Of a stretch of 64,000 nucleotides of DNA, positions 16,124-26,093 are shown in pieces. This DNA comes from Moorena producens 3L. GTDB taxonomy: Bacteria; Cyanobacteriota; Cyanobacteriia; Cyanobacteriales; Coleofasciculaceae. How positions within the stretch are numbered: the stretch's first letter is position 1; each line of letters starts with the position of its first letter. Location: positions 304,141-368,140 of the forward strand of contig NZ_GL890840.1 of assembly GCF_000211815.1 (NCBI RefSeq), read 5' to 3'. The position numbers and the translations under genes are program-made. Below the pieces are notes generated by a model. It was not told where the DNA came from and searched no databases. It saw only the letters and a program-made list of their open reading frames with translations.

Positions 16124-18475
16124 TTAGTACCGCTCCCAATAAGGCTGAAAACCTCGTCGTTTCAGAATATCAACCTCCAGCCGCAGGATGCGATTATCGA
16201 GCTTAGGATTAGCTGTCCCTGTAGACTCTTTCTCTTCCGAGTTGAGTCCTTCAAACCGTTGGAGGGCTGTAAACGGAAAATCTTGGGCAACACTTAATTC
16301 AGCCAAGTTTTGGCGAGCCGATAAATTCTTGGGCTCCAGTTCTAGTATCTGTTTATAAAACCCCGTTGCCTTAGCATAGTGCTGTTGAGTAAAGCTAATC
16401 CCTGCCAACGCTAGTAAGGCACCAATTTGATCAGGCTCCCGTTCTAAAATTTCTTCGTAAGCATTGCTAGCTAATCGCAAATCCCTCAATCCCATAGCCA
16501 ATTCTCCCTGCACAAAGTAGGCATCGATATTATCAGGATTACCGGCAATCCACTCAGCTATTTCAGCTTTAGCTAACTTAGGGTCTCGCTGTGCTAAAAC
16601 CTGTAGCCGTCGCAATTGTACAGGAGCATTATCTGGTGAGACCTCTAGTAGAGTAATGTACAGGGTTTCTCGTTCTGGGTCAGCAGGCAAAACACCCACC
16701 AAACTCAACAATTCCGGCGGTGGATCAATAGAAGGCTGAGTCTGTAGCCATTGATTGAGTACCCCTTCCGCTTCCTCTTGGTCAATACGTTTAGTTTGAT
16801 ATGCTAAACTACTGCGCCCCAGCTGGGCTAATAAATCATTGCGATCGCGAGATAGCAGCTGGTCATAGATAACCAGAGCTTTCTGTGGATCACCTTGGGC
16901 AATGTGGATTCCCGCTAACCCCCGCAAAGCACCATAGAACAAATTATTATTTGGGTTACTCTGAATAATTCTCTGATACCGCTGGATAGTGGCATCGAGA
17001 TTTCCCTGGCGACGGTCAATCTCTGCTAGCAATAATTCCGTACTCTGGTCCGATTCACCAGTAGAGGTTGCCCTGTAACTATCAATCGCACTTATTGCCT
17101 GGGCTAGTCGATTCTGCTTTATCAAAATCTGAGCAACACGGAAATGCAAAAACGGTACATCTACCCCTGTAGCCAGCAAATCTTGGTAAACACTCAGCAG
17201 TTCTGGATCAGGAGGGTCTAGACGCAACAAAGCTTGGGCTAAATCTCGCTGCTGAGCTGCTTCACTCGGTAGGGTTTGGGTTATCTCAAGCAGCCGCTGT
17301 CGCCGTTGAGTTCGGGATAACTGACCCAATTTACCTTCTAGAATAATCTGCTTCACCAACAAGCTTTGGTTATTCGACTTCACCAACAAGCTTTGGTTAT
17401 TCGACTGCTCCTCGGTCAACTGCTGATAAAGCTCTAGAGCTGATGCCCACTGGGTTGGTACCTCACTCATCACATCAGCCACTTCCCTGACTAAAGCAGA
17501 AGATGGCTTTGATGTTGAGGCCAGTACCTGACGGTAGAGAGTAACCGCGTCTTCGGTTAGGTCAGAGCGACCCTCACGACGACCAATTTCTGAAAGGGCC
17601 CGGGCTAAGGGTAAAGCCGCTTCATCCCTCCCTCGCAACGGTTCTAGGACAGACAAAGCTTCTGTGAGTTGCCCAGAGGCTTGATAAGCTTTAGCTAAAT
17701 CAGCCCGTAGATAGCTATCATTGCCATAGAATTGGGAAAATTGATTGAGCTGGGCTTCCAGTACCTCTACCGCCTGAGCAGGATTGCCAGTTTCTCGTAG
17801 AGCCAGAGCATAGGCTCCCGCTGCATTTCCCGGAATTGGCTTACCGCTAGCTTGGTAACGATCAAATAGCTCCAGCCCTTGCTGATAGTCACCACTATAG
17901 GTATAGATTTGAGCAGCACCAAGAATGATTTCTGGTGTAGGATTGCTCTCCAGCACAATTTGATAATCAGCTAGGGCTTCCGGAAAACGACCTTGGTAGC
18001 CCAGCAGTAAAGCCCGCTGAGCAAGAGCAGCAGTATCATTAGGACTTAGGTTTAATAAAGTCGTTAGGGCTTCAATCCCATCCGGCTGCCATTCAGGACG
18101 ATAACCTCCCAATTCTCCTACCGCTTCCAGAGCCTCTTTATTGTTTGGGTCGATGGCTAGGACTTGTTGATAAGCAGCCCAAGCATCTGCATCTCGCCCT
18201 GCTCGCTGATACGCTATCGCTAGACCTAACCTCCCTTCCTTCGATTGGGGAGAGCCTTTTAGAGCTTGTTCAAAGGTTGCGATCGCATTATCCACCCATC
18301 CTTTCTTTAACAGAGAGTAACCTCGGCGTACTGCAGAAGTAACTTGTGCTTGGAGCGCTGGTACCACCGATTCAACTGGGCTGAAGATTAATACTCCTGC
18401 TAACCCAAAAACCATCAAAAAGACCCACCAACGCTGCCAGTGGAAATTTTTTTTGCCAAGAGAATCGTTATTCAT
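16124..18475 (-). CDS. Large TPR-repeat protein
   Basis: The 783 residues have a short cytoplasmic N-terminus and one hydrophobic segment (about 17-38, a membrane anchor or uncleaved signal). The rest is tetratricopeptide repeats almost to the end (for example AIATFEQALKGSPQSKEGRL, VLAIDPNNKEALEAVGELGG). This is the architecture of periplasmic TPR scaffolds in polysaccharide export (BcsC, AlgK). The next gene upstream on the same strand encodes an outer-membrane barrel protein, which supports a shared envelope role (inference). A perfect 27-bp tandem duplication gives SNNQSLLVK twice (17361-17414 region). Confidence 0.75.
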   Translation of the reverse strand: MNNDSLGKKNFHWQRWWVFLMVFGLAGVLIFSPVESVVPALQAQVTSAVRRGYSLLKKGWVDNAIATFEQALKGSPQSKEGRLGLAIAYQRAGRDADAWAAYQQVLAIDPNNKEALEAVGELGGYRPEWQPDGIEALTTLLNLSPNDTAALAQRALLLGYQGRFPEALADYQIVLESNPTPEIILGAAQIYTYSGDYQQGLELFDRYQASGKPIPGNAAGAYALALRETGNPAQAVEVLEAQLNQFSQFYGNDSYLRADLAKAYQASGQLTEALSVLEPLRGRDEAALPLARALSEIGRREGRSDLTEDAVTLYRQVLASTSKPSSALVREVADVMSEVPTQWASALELYQQLTEEQSNNQSLLVKSNNQSLLVKQIILEGKLGQLSRTQRRQRLLEITQTLPSEAAQQRDLAQALLRLDPPDPELLSVYQDLLATGVDVPFLHFRVAQILIKQNRLAQAISAIDSYRATSTGESDQSTELLLAEIDRRQGNLDATIQRYQRIIQSNPNNNLFYGALRGLAGIHIAQGDPQKALVIYDQLLSRDRNDLLAQLGRSSLAYQTKRIDQEEAEGVLNQWLQTQPSIDPPPELLSLVGVLPADPERETLYITLLEVSPDNAPVQLRRLQVLAQRDPKLAKAEIAEWIAGNPDNIDAYFVQGELAMGLRDLRLASNAYEEILEREPDQIGALLALAGISFTQQHYAKATGFYKQILELEPKNLSARQNLAELSVAQDFPFTALQRFEGLNSEEKESTGTANPKLDNRILRLEVDILKRRGFQPYWERY

Positions 18476-18479
18476 TGGT

Positions 18480-18700
18480 CAAAAGCATGAAGTATGAAGA
18501 ATGAAGTATGAACTATCAAGGATGAAGGATAAACTATCAAGGATGAACTATCAAGGATGAACTATCAAGGATGAATCAGTGTCTATGTTCTATCTATCTG
18601 AGTAATTCTATGAGCGAGTAGCTTTAAAAACCCATTACTCAGCACTGACGCACTGACGCACTGACGCACTCACGCACTGACGCACTCACGCACTCAGCAC
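18480..18700. repeat. ATGAACTATCAAGG and GACGCACT tandem repeats
   Basis: A 14-bp unit (TGAACTATCAAGGA, twice seven) is repeated at about 18482-18570, and an 8-bp unit (CTGACGCA/CTCACGCA) at about 18640-18700. Both lie between the TPR and barrel genes. Confidence 0.8.
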
Positions 18701-20281
18701 TCAATCCCAGAGATCACTCACATCAAAATCAGCCCTGACTCGAACACCAAGAATTGTATCTGAAAACTGATCTCGTCCTTGCAAAGTCACACCTGCACGC
18801 ACATTAGGTGAAACACGCACGTCATAGAACAATTCCCAAACATCTGGTACTTTATTACCTTCGTCCCGGCGCAAGTCATCATTAGACAATTGCCGACCAT
18901 AGCCAAGCCCTAGTCGGTCATCATCCATAAACAAATCTAAGAGGTTCAGACCCACACTGTAGGTATCCCCGCTTTCATCTAAATCAAGATTTTCGTACCA
19001 ACCATAGCGCCCAAACAGTCCCATCTTGAGAGCAGGAATATATAGTTCTCCATTAATCCCGTAAGCTTCTTCGCGGTCAGAGGACTTCGGACCAAACTCG
19101 TTATCCCCTCGGTTCAAAGAAAAAATTTCCTGGAATCCATCTTTCTGAGCATCCCGAGCCGATAGGTAAGTCCCCCGAATGATTGCTGTACCTACCCGGA
19201 AAGCTAGCTCTGAAGAAAACCCATCAAAGGCAAAATCATCCAGGTCTCGGTCTGAAGAAAAGCCCGCAGCTCTTACTTCCAGGTTGTCGGTTAAATTCCA
19301 GTTGAGCAGCACCCCCGGACGGGACGCTATACCTGCTGCTGCCAGAGCAGGATTCGTCTGAAACACCGGGTTAAAGAAATGGGTCGTGCTATCTTTAGCA
19401 AAGCTATTGCGGTCAAAATAAGATGTCAAATCCATTAGACCAACTACAAAGCGCAGATTAGAATAGCTAGGCACAGAAGTGGTAAAGTAAAGTTCATTGA
19501 GACTTAATCCCGTTTCTTCGGTGTCGGAAAAGCCATCCCCAGTGGTGAGGTCAACTGTGGCACCAAACAAAGCATGGGGAGAAAGGGGATAAGTTCCTTG
19601 CAGCCGTAGTCTCGCTGATGTGTCTACCTGATTCAGAAAGGCACCTTGTACGTTTAGGGTCGGAGCTAAAGGGTTATCATCCTTAGGCTCAATCTCTGGA
19701 ATTAATGGACGCTCTGGTGCTTCCTCAAAGTTAGTTTGTGCCAGCTTCTTAGGCTCAATCGATACCCAATCATCTTCACTGGGGTGGAAGCTCTTAGGGT
19801 CATATTGCTTGGATAAACCTACAGTCCTATCAAAGTACCTCAGGCAGCTTTCGTTTGTGTAGCCACAACCAATTCCTTGTCCGCTGCTAACCGAGTAGTA
19901 TTGGCTGTTAGGGTTTGCTTGAAACCTAGCCCTCATCCTCCTGCATGAATCCTTAACAGACCAGTCCTCCTGGGACTTTTCAGACAAATTGCTAGAGTTG
20001 AACCTGTCCAGCCGGTCTTGGTCTGTATTGCTCCAGACGTTATGCTGTGATGGTTTCGACGTTTCGCTCTTAGGGCTAAGAGGTTTTTCCGAAACAATTT
20101 GATCCGGAAGACTAGGACATAGCCCCGAAAAATAAGCATGGGCTGGTTCTGTTTTCAGACTAGCAACACCTAACAAGAGTGATAGGGTGATCGGGGCTAT
20201 AAAACCCCATTTGGCTAAGGGGGAAGTCGAGCCAATGGATAATAAGTAACTTAGCTCAACGGAACGCTTTGAGGCGCTCAT
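18701..20281 (-). CDS. Outer-membrane porin-like beta-barrel protein
   Basis: The most sensible start is ATG 20281 (MSASKRSVEL), which gives a signal peptide ending AHA-Y; the open frame runs to 20377. There are about 526 residues. A Ser/Pro/acidic periplasmic stretch comes first. From about residue 240 alternating beta-strand sequence appears, with LRLQGTYPLSPHALFGATVD, RFVVGLMDLTSYFDRNSFAK and a C-terminus ending VRADFDVSDLWD (aromatic-rich strand). The VG..D.T.YFD.N.(Y/F)A pattern recalls carbohydrate-selective OprB-type porins. Cyanobacterial SLH porins carry an N-terminal SLH domain, and none is seen here. It is probably an outer-membrane channel acting with the neighbouring TPR protein. 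Confidence 0.65.
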   Translation of the reverse strand: MSASKRSVELSYLLSIGSTSPLAKWGFIAPITLSLLLGVASLKTEPAHAYFSGLCPSLPDQIVSEKPLSPKSETSKPSQHNVWSNTDQDRLDRFNSSNLSEKSQEDWSVKDSCRRMRARFQANPNSQYYSVSSGQGIGCGYTNESCLRYFDRTVGLSKQYDPKSFHPSEDDWVSIEPKKLAQTNFEEAPERPLIPEIEPKDDNPLAPTLNVQGAFLNQVDTSARLRLQGTYPLSPHALFGATVDLTTGDGFSDTEETGLSLNELYFTTSVPSYSNLRFVVGLMDLTSYFDRNSFAKDSTTHFFNPVFQTNPALAAAGIASRPGVLLNWNLTDNLEVRAAGFSSDRDLDDFAFDGFSSELAFRVGTAIIRGTYLSARDAQKDGFQEIFSLNRGDNEFGPKSSDREEAYGINGELYIPALKMGLFGRYGWYENLDLDESGDTYSVGLNLLDLFMDDDRLGLGYGRQLSNDDLRRDEGNKVPDVWELFYDVRVSPNVRAGVTLQGRDQFSDTILGVRVRADFDVSDLWD

Positions 20282-20399
20282 GCTTGGTTGATTATTAGTA
20301 TCAATAGCAATAGGGATTTGATTTATGTCTCTCATGAGCACCACAATCAATGAAATATAATTGTGCTTAGTTAACATTTATGGCCAATACAGCGGTTTG

Positions 20400-20920
20400 C
20401 AATTCAGTTAGGTACAAAGTTCTGGGTTTTTAGGGAGCTTCGGAGCTGGGAGCTGGGAGCAGGAAAGAGGGAAGAGGGAAGAGAGAAAACAATCCTGTGT
20501 ACCTGATAGTTATGCAAACCGCCGTAAATGTTTTACCAGCCGAGAAAAGCTGCTCCGTTTTTTTTAAAATTGGGGCTAATTATATCATATAATTAAGTAA
20601 GCTTGATTAGTTTTTTCAAAGTCTTAGGTTTAATCCGATATCATAAGGTTTGGTAACTTCTGAATGTTATTGAATACCAATGCTACTATACTTAATGTCA
20701 CTTTCAAATTCATACAACAAAAAAAAATATGATTTTTAGGGGATATTTAAATCAATGAAAATATTCATCATATAAATAATATAAATAGCTGGCTAAAACC
20801 CTAACAAAAAAATATATATAAATGAATAAAAATTAACCAGGCCAAGCATTAACATTAATCATCCCCAAAAATTACCAAAATAAATTTTGATTTGTTAAAC
20901 TTTAATTTAATCACAATTTT
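20400..20920. other. AT-rich divergent intergenic region
   Basis: This is about 0.5 kb between the barrel gene and the lipoprotein gene. It has GGGAAGA-type repeats near 20460-20485, followed by very AT-rich sequence. I see no gene and no clear promoter that I could defend. Confidence 0.5.
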
Positions 20921-20986
20921 ATGCAACTATCGACTATGCACAAAACCTTTATTTTTATTTGTACAAAAAAAATAGTCAAACAAAAT

Positions 20987-21742
20987 ATGACCCATTTGTT
21001 AAAAGGGGTATTTAGCATCTTTATACTCTTACTTTTAAGTAATGGATGCACCCAGCTTCCATTACCAGGACGGCAATTAACTAATCGATTACTCGGTCAA
21101 TCTTCCAAAGCAATTTTTCAGCTTAGGGTGACCAAATCAGACCGTCCGGGGATCTACACCGTAGCAGGAACCACGAATCTTCCCGAGGAAATTCCCATCA
21201 CGGTAGCAGCGATTCGCTATTTGCACCCTAATCAACAGCTCTCTTTCAACAGAGACGCAAATTTTATCTATTCAATTCTGGCTTATCAAAATGTCGATGT
21301 AAAGAAGGGAAGATGGCAGACCGACTTGAAACTATGGCAAATTGCACCAGACGGTCAGTTTCAAGAAGTCTGGCAAATGGATCAGTCCAAACTTGGGTTA
21401 TCACTAAAACCAGCAGAGGAAGTAACCTTTGTAGCCACCCTCGCCCCCAAAGAGTCCCTCTGGGAACTAGAAGAGGACTTAAAGAAGCAGCGAATAACCC
21501 TAGCAAGCAGCCTGATCAACAATACATCGGATGGTCAACGGTATGTCCAGGCACGTCAAATTCTGTCCGTTGCCTTACCCACCGGTCAGACCAAACCACC
21601 TGAACCTAGACCTGAGGATATTAATGATGGCTGGGGCAAGCGGTATCTGCTGCTACCAGAACCACCGATTATTTATAAGCTTGACAAGCCTAGTCAACGT
21701 CGAATCGATGCTCCCCTTTCAACTCCTGAGTTTTTACAATGA
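20987..21742 (+). CDS. Putative lipoprotein of unknown function
   Basis: The start is placed at ATG 20987 (MTHLLKGVFS), because it gives a compact lipoprotein signal ending LSNGC; the frame is open to 20921. There are 251 residues. After the cysteine comes a region with VAGTTNLPEEIPITVAAIRY and beta-rich sequence (WQTDLKLWQIAPDGQFQEVW), then a Pro-rich tail. I do not recognise a domain. It sits divergent to the barrel and TPR genes, so it may belong to the same envelope system. Confidence 0.65.
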   Translation: MTHLLKGVFSIFILLLLSNGCTQLPLPGRQLTNRLLGQSSKAIFQLRVTKSDRPGIYTVAGTTNLPEEIPITVAAIRYLHPNQQLSFNRDANFIYSILAYQNVDVKKGRWQTDLKLWQIAPDGQFQEVWQMDQSKLGLSLKPAEEVTFVATLAPKESLWELEEDLKKQRITLASSLINNTSDGQRYVQARQILSVALPTGQTKPPEPRPEDINDGWGKRYLLLPEPPIIYKLDKPSQRRIDAPLSTPEFLQ

Positions 21743-21744
21743 TA

Positions 21745-21805
21745 TCTGGTTTAAGGAGTGATGGAGTGATGGAGTGATGGAGTGATGGGGTGATCACTCC
21801 ATCCC
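21745..21805. repeat. GAGTGATG octamer array
   Basis: Five tandem GAGTGATG/GGGTGATG units lie right after the lipoprotein gene, followed by ATCACTCC in inverted orientation. Confidence 0.75.
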
Positions 21806-21884
21806 TCCGTTCTTGTGCTTGGACAAAAGATAGTGTGGAAAGGGAATTTTCCTCACCTGTTTATCCCCTCATCTGTTCATCCCC

Positions 21885-22172
21885 TCACCCCTTGAGAGTA
21901 CTGATACTAATATCGCCCATCACAACACACTGGCAAGCTAGACGTGCGTGAGGATTGTCTGGAGCTAACACATCAAGCAAATCCTGCTCATCAGCTGTGA
22001 TAGGTGTCAGGTTTTCAATGCCCCTGACTACCTCCATTAGACAGGTTCCACAGGATGCTTCCCGACAACCAAAAAGAAGGGAAATGGGATGCTCATCGCA
22101 GATGTCAGCTAGGTTTTGGTTAGGTTCGACCTCAAGGGTTTTTTGATCGTCTTCAACGTGAATACTCACCAT
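21885..22172 (-). CDS. 2Fe-2S ferredoxin (plant-type)
   Basis: The 95-residue electron-transfer protein contains the plant-type cluster motif C-x4-C-x2-C (FGCREASCGTC), and the fourth cysteine is in LACQC. The sequence between the third and fourth cysteines and the ALDVLAPD-like loop fit the adrenodoxin/Fdx family more than photosynthetic PetF. No reductase or partner gene is adjacent, so the electron acceptor is unknown. Confidence 0.85.
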   Translation of the reverse strand: MVSIHVEDDQKTLEVEPNQNLADICDEHPISLLFGCREASCGTCLMEVVRGIENLTPITADEQDLLDVLAPDNPHARLACQCVVMGDISISTLKG

Positions 22173-22264
22173 AGCAACAATTTGGGTCTTTCATTTATAA
22201 CATTACTGGAGCAGGAGCTGGCACAAGTTTGGGCGTTGCTGAATCTTCGAATGAATAGGAGTAG

Positions 22265-22383
22265 AGTGGGCATCCTGCCCGCCGGAAAATATATTGAAAC
22301 TGGCAAGATGCCAGTTCCACCAAGATGCCCATTCCACAGGTGCGACCCGTGGCGAATTTAATTCGCCAAGGTCAAGCGCACCT
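22265..22383. repeat. Interspersed palindromes and 46-bp repeat (copy 2)
   Basis: GGGCATCCTGCCC (22268-22280) and CTGGCAAGATGCCAG (22300-22314) are small palindromes. AGGTGCGACCC...AAGCGCACCT (22338-22383) is a full 46-bp copy of the repeat also at 4060-4105, in opposite orientation. Confidence 0.65.
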
Positions 22384-22408
22384 AAAAACTCTTAAAATCA
22401 TTCCATTA

Positions 22409-23349
22409 TTAAGCAACGCAAGGTGCATAGCCAACAACTATGGGATTGCCTGGAAATTCTGGCAAATATTCTGGATTAACTCCCCAACCTAAAGTGATTA
22501 CTAATTGAACATCTAATCCCATACAAGCTTATGCAATCATTTTAAAAACCCAAAAAGCCGAGTTTTTAGATTTACCATAGAAGCATAAATTAACGGTTAT
22601 CAAGTTAATTTTTCAGAAGTAAAGGGAATTGATTCTAGACTAAATTAATTTGAATAATGATACGGACATGTAAAATTAAAACAAGACGGTAGTTCTTTTC
22701 TGGGAAATTCAAATTCAGCAGGCTGTTGACTAAGTTGAGCCAATTGATAATAGTGTTGATTCACCTTATAGGGAGATAAATTCCACTGTTTACGATGATC
22801 ATGAATAACTTTTCCCAGAGATTTACCCAGAAAAGAAACCAGTGCATAACCTAGTCTGTTCCGTAGAAGTTCCCGCCATGAAGGGTCATAATTTCAGGAT
22901 GTGGTAAAGGGAGGAACACTTATTTCCCGATTCAGCATTAAGGCAGTGGATACACTAACAAAAGGAATGTTTAGATAGTCAGCGATAGTTCCTCCTTCTG
23001 GAGAAGCTTGATCGACTAACAATACCTCTATACCTGCTGTTTTAATTACTTCTGGGGTATCCCTAAGAGACATTTTGGCTACATTTAAAAACCAATTCAT
23101 TGTATAATGTAATGCCTTAATTCCACTCAGATTACCTAGTTGAGTAAATACGTCTTTTGTTGTTCCTTTGGGAAAATCAGACTTGCCAATCACCTGAAAT
23201 TATAATCCTCTGGCTAGAACTTTTGGTTGAGGGTCTTCAATTCCTAATACGGTGACGCGATGACCACGCTGTTTCAGTTCGTAACCTAAAGTAGTGATAG
23301 GGTTAAGATGACCAGAAGCAGCAGGACAAATTATGCCAAAATGAGTCAT
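22409..23349 (-). pseudogene. Decayed MGT-type glycosyltransferase gene
   Basis: Reading the minus strand from ATG 23349 gives MTHFGIICPAASGHLNPITT and continues in one frame through a TAA (23200-23202) and a TGA (22894-22896). After the TGA the frame still reads WRELLRNRLGYALVSFLGKS. Further on, after more stops and frame changes, comes GLDVQLVITLGWG followed by PGNPIVVGYAPCV near 22410-22530. These pieces match UDP-glycosyltransferases of the MGT/zeaxanthin glucosyltransferase type, which transfer sugars to small hydrophobic acceptors. With several nonsense changes and shifts, the gene is dead. A MITE lies 31 bp upstream of its start. Confidence 0.85.
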
Positions 23350-23379
23350 GATATTTGATCAGCAAAATACGTTTGGAAT

Positions 23380-23491
23380 GGGTGCATCTCAGTTTTGCAA
23401 TTATGCAAAAATTCGGGAGAAAATTCCCGCGCCCCCGCCCCGCGCCCCCGCCCCACAATTGAGATATTTTTTACAAATATGAGATGCACCC
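23380..23491. mobile_element. 112-bp MITE with GGGTGCATCTCA ends and 8-bp target duplication
   Basis: The ends GGGTGCATCTCA (23380-23391) and TGAGATGCACCC (23480-23491) are perfect 12-bp inverted repeats. The flanks are the identical octamer TTTGGAAT (23372-23379 and 23492-23499). The interior has no ORF. A second copy is at 37513-37633 and a single end is at 1734-1745. Confidence 0.85.
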
Positions 23492-23499
23492 TTTGGAAT

Positions 23500-24799
23500 T
23501 GAGTTTATAGCTATAGCCCGATTTAATGGGACTTGAGAAAAAATTCAGCTCAAATGTAACCTAAACTGGCTTTGTAAGGGATGAATAGCTTCCCATACTT
23601 GTCTAACCAATTGATAAAACGACAAGATATGGGGTAGGAACTGCTTCCGCAGCATTCCTAGCCTTGATTGTTAATTGTTAACGATAGCTAGCATCGAGAT
23701 CAGTTTATTCCTAAAGTTATTCCTATAATGGGGGACAATTACTCCCAGGATAGACTGCGGCAGTAACGTCTTATTTAACCTAACTATTTTTTTTGCGTCT
23801 CCCTGTAGAGCGGGAAACGTCTTGACCAAATCACCCTGCTGATGGAAAGCACTTCTTTGCTGGCAATCACACAAAGTAATTACTATATTAGTATACTAAT
23901 ATACCTCATATCTTGCACTAGCCCCCCAAACTCGTGCATAATAGGGTTATATAGGGGCTATATAAATGTAGACGCTTTCTTCGACTTGCCGTAGGCTAGT
24001 CCTACTTCAGTGTGCAAGTTAAGTGTGTAACAGCTGATTCGAGCTCCACCAACTATAACTTGAAAATAATGCTATTGACAAGTGCAATTTTGGTTATATT
24101 AACTAACTTGTCGTTAATGTCATTAGCCAAATCTTAAAGTGATTTTAGCTAAGCTCCTGATTGATTAGAGCAGTACTTCTGACTATCACGATAAATTCCG
24201 AGACTTTTCCCCTGACCCCTTGTTAGGTAATATTTTCTGCCAGCCAGTAAATAGTCACTGATTAATTACACTAACTTCATCCATTGAAAAAACTATTTAT
24301 ATAAGCTTTACACAGATGATAGACAACCTTGTTATGATAATGGACAACGAGTGAATTTTTGGTTAATCTAGTGTTGGGAAAGTTTTTCTGTCCCTACAGG
24401 GTGTATCCAAGTTTACTATAGTTACCCTTCACTCTTGGATGTCATGGTGCAATGCAAATGACGATTCACCCCTCAATTTTTTTGGAAAAACTTAAAACCG
24501 TTTAATTTTTGAATCTCAGCTCCCATTCATTTCTGAGATATAGAATTCAGGTAAGCAGCTACTACCTAAGTTAATTAGGTAATTTTTACTAGTCACATCA
24601 CATGACCTATTGTACAGTTTTAGTTTGGGTATGGCTGTTATTTGTGTAGAAAATCGATTTTTAGTTAAAAAAATAATTTAACTTCAAGAAAACTTTCCGG
24701 AATCTACTCTAGCTAGGATGTAGCTAACTATTAACCCAAGCAAATCAATCATTAGTATTGATTTTTTTCATCAATTGATTTACAGCGGATTAGATAAAA
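23500..24799. other. 1.3-kb stretch without a recognisable gene
   Basis: The sequence is AT-rich with no convincing coding frame; a 67-codon minus-strand frame at 23671-23874 resembles nothing I know. TTGACA with TATTAA 16 bp downstream (about 24075-24102, plus strand) is a possible promoter for the chemosensory operon, which would give it a leader of about 700 nt. Nothing else can be supported. Confidence 0.4.
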
Positions 24800-25870
24800 A
24801 TGAACTCCACCTACATCAATAGCTACAGGCATGATAAAAAACTAAACCCCCTTTCCTTATTGGCTCAATTATCTAGTCGCCATGCCAATGGATGTTTACA
24901 AGTATCTAGTGGTTCAGTTTCTTGGTCAATCTATCTAGAAAATGGTCAATTAATTTATGGCTCAAACTCGATCAACCCCTTTGATCGCCTAGACCATTAC
25001 TTATCTCGTCTAAGTCGTAGAATTCCTACCCTTGTTAGTGCGGTTCGGGTTCAGGTTCGCCTGATCTTTGAAGCCAACTTAAACAGTCATTCAAATTATC
25101 CTTCAGATTACCAAGCAATTTGTTGGTTGGTCAATCAAAATTATCTGAATTCCGTTCAGGCAGCAAGTCTGATCGAAGAATTGGCTGAAGACGTAATCGG
25201 TTCTCTGCTGTCAGAGAAAGAAGGAACTTACCAATTACTGGAAACTAATCCATCTGAGGATTTGCCTAAATTTTGTAGGCTTGACCTTCGCACAATTGTT
25301 GAACACTGTTACGAACAGTTACAACATCAGCACTCTTCTAACTCAAAGCCAGTGAATAATCCCTATAGCTCTAATTCTGTAGTCCCAATCGGAAATTCTA
25401 CACCATTGAACTCAATTCACGAATCCTCTCTAAATAACTCGGCTCCATTAGAGCAGAGATTTCAGCATCATACCTCGGTTAATCAACAACCAACGTCTAC
25501 CAGTAAAACTTACAAGATTGCTTGCATTGATGATAGTACAAGTGTTTTAAATGCCATCAACTCCTTCTTAGAAGATAAAAGTTTCTCTGTTGTCATGATT
25601 AATGACCCAGTTAGGGCATTAATGCAAGTTATCCGCATTAAGCCTGACCTAATTTTGCTCGATGTTGCCATGCCAAACTTAGATGGTTATGAGCTATGTT
25701 CTCTGTTACGAAAGCATTCACTTTTTAAACATACCCCAATTATTATGGTAACAGGGAATACTGGTTTCCTAGACCGAGCTAAGGCTAAACTTGTTGGAGC
25801 ATCTGGTTACTTGACTAAACCGTTTAACCAATCCGATCTCCTCAAGATAGTGTTTAAACATCTCAAATAA
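24800..25870 (+). CDS. PatA-type response regulator (DUF4388 plus receiver)
   Basis: The 356 residues have an N-terminal PATAN/DUF4388-like domain (about 15-175: GCLQVSSGSVSWSIYLENGQ, LIYGSN) and an Asn/Ser-rich linker. A C-terminal receiver (about 235-356) has the acidic pair DD, phospho-acceptor D288 in LILLDVAMP, and the K of LTKPF. PatA/PixG/PilG-type regulators are the first gene of cyanobacterial Pil/Pix/Hmp chemosensory operons that control type IV pilus motility and phototaxis, and the next genes here are CheW, MCP and CheA. The usual CheY-only gene (PilH/PixH) that follows it is missing. Confidence 0.9.
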   Translation: MNSTYINSYRHDKKLNPLSLLAQLSSRHANGCLQVSSGSVSWSIYLENGQLIYGSNSINPFDRLDHYLSRLSRRIPTLVSAVRVQVRLIFEANLNSHSNYPSDYQAICWLVNQNYLNSVQAASLIEELAEDVIGSLLSEKEGTYQLLETNPSEDLPKFCRLDLRTIVEHCYEQLQHQHSSNSKPVNNPYSSNSVVPIGNSTPLNSIHESSLNNSAPLEQRFQHHTSVNQQPTSTSKTYKIACIDDSTSVLNAINSFLEDKSFSVVMINDPVRALMQVIRIKPDLILLDVAMPNLDGYELCSLLRKHSLFKHTPIIMVTGNTGFLDRAKAKLVGASGYLTKPFNQSDLLKIVFKHLK

Positions 25871-26093
25871 TCATTGGGTAACTATCTACTTTATATCTAT
25901 GAAGGATAAAAAGCTGAATTCGGTGTTGATTTATTAAGACATTTAGGGTGGTTTTATAAATACATATCCCTCTATAGGTTATTACTATAGATTATTTTAT
26001 TGGTTATAGTTGACCTAACCAATACTTTGACAAACTCACCAATTATAAACTCACCAATTATTGGTCTCCTCACATAGGTTAACTTGTGAATTA

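Noticed and set aside
23671..23874. 67-codon minus-strand frame
   Set aside because: No recognisable motif or ribosome site; it lies in a gene-free, decayed stretch.
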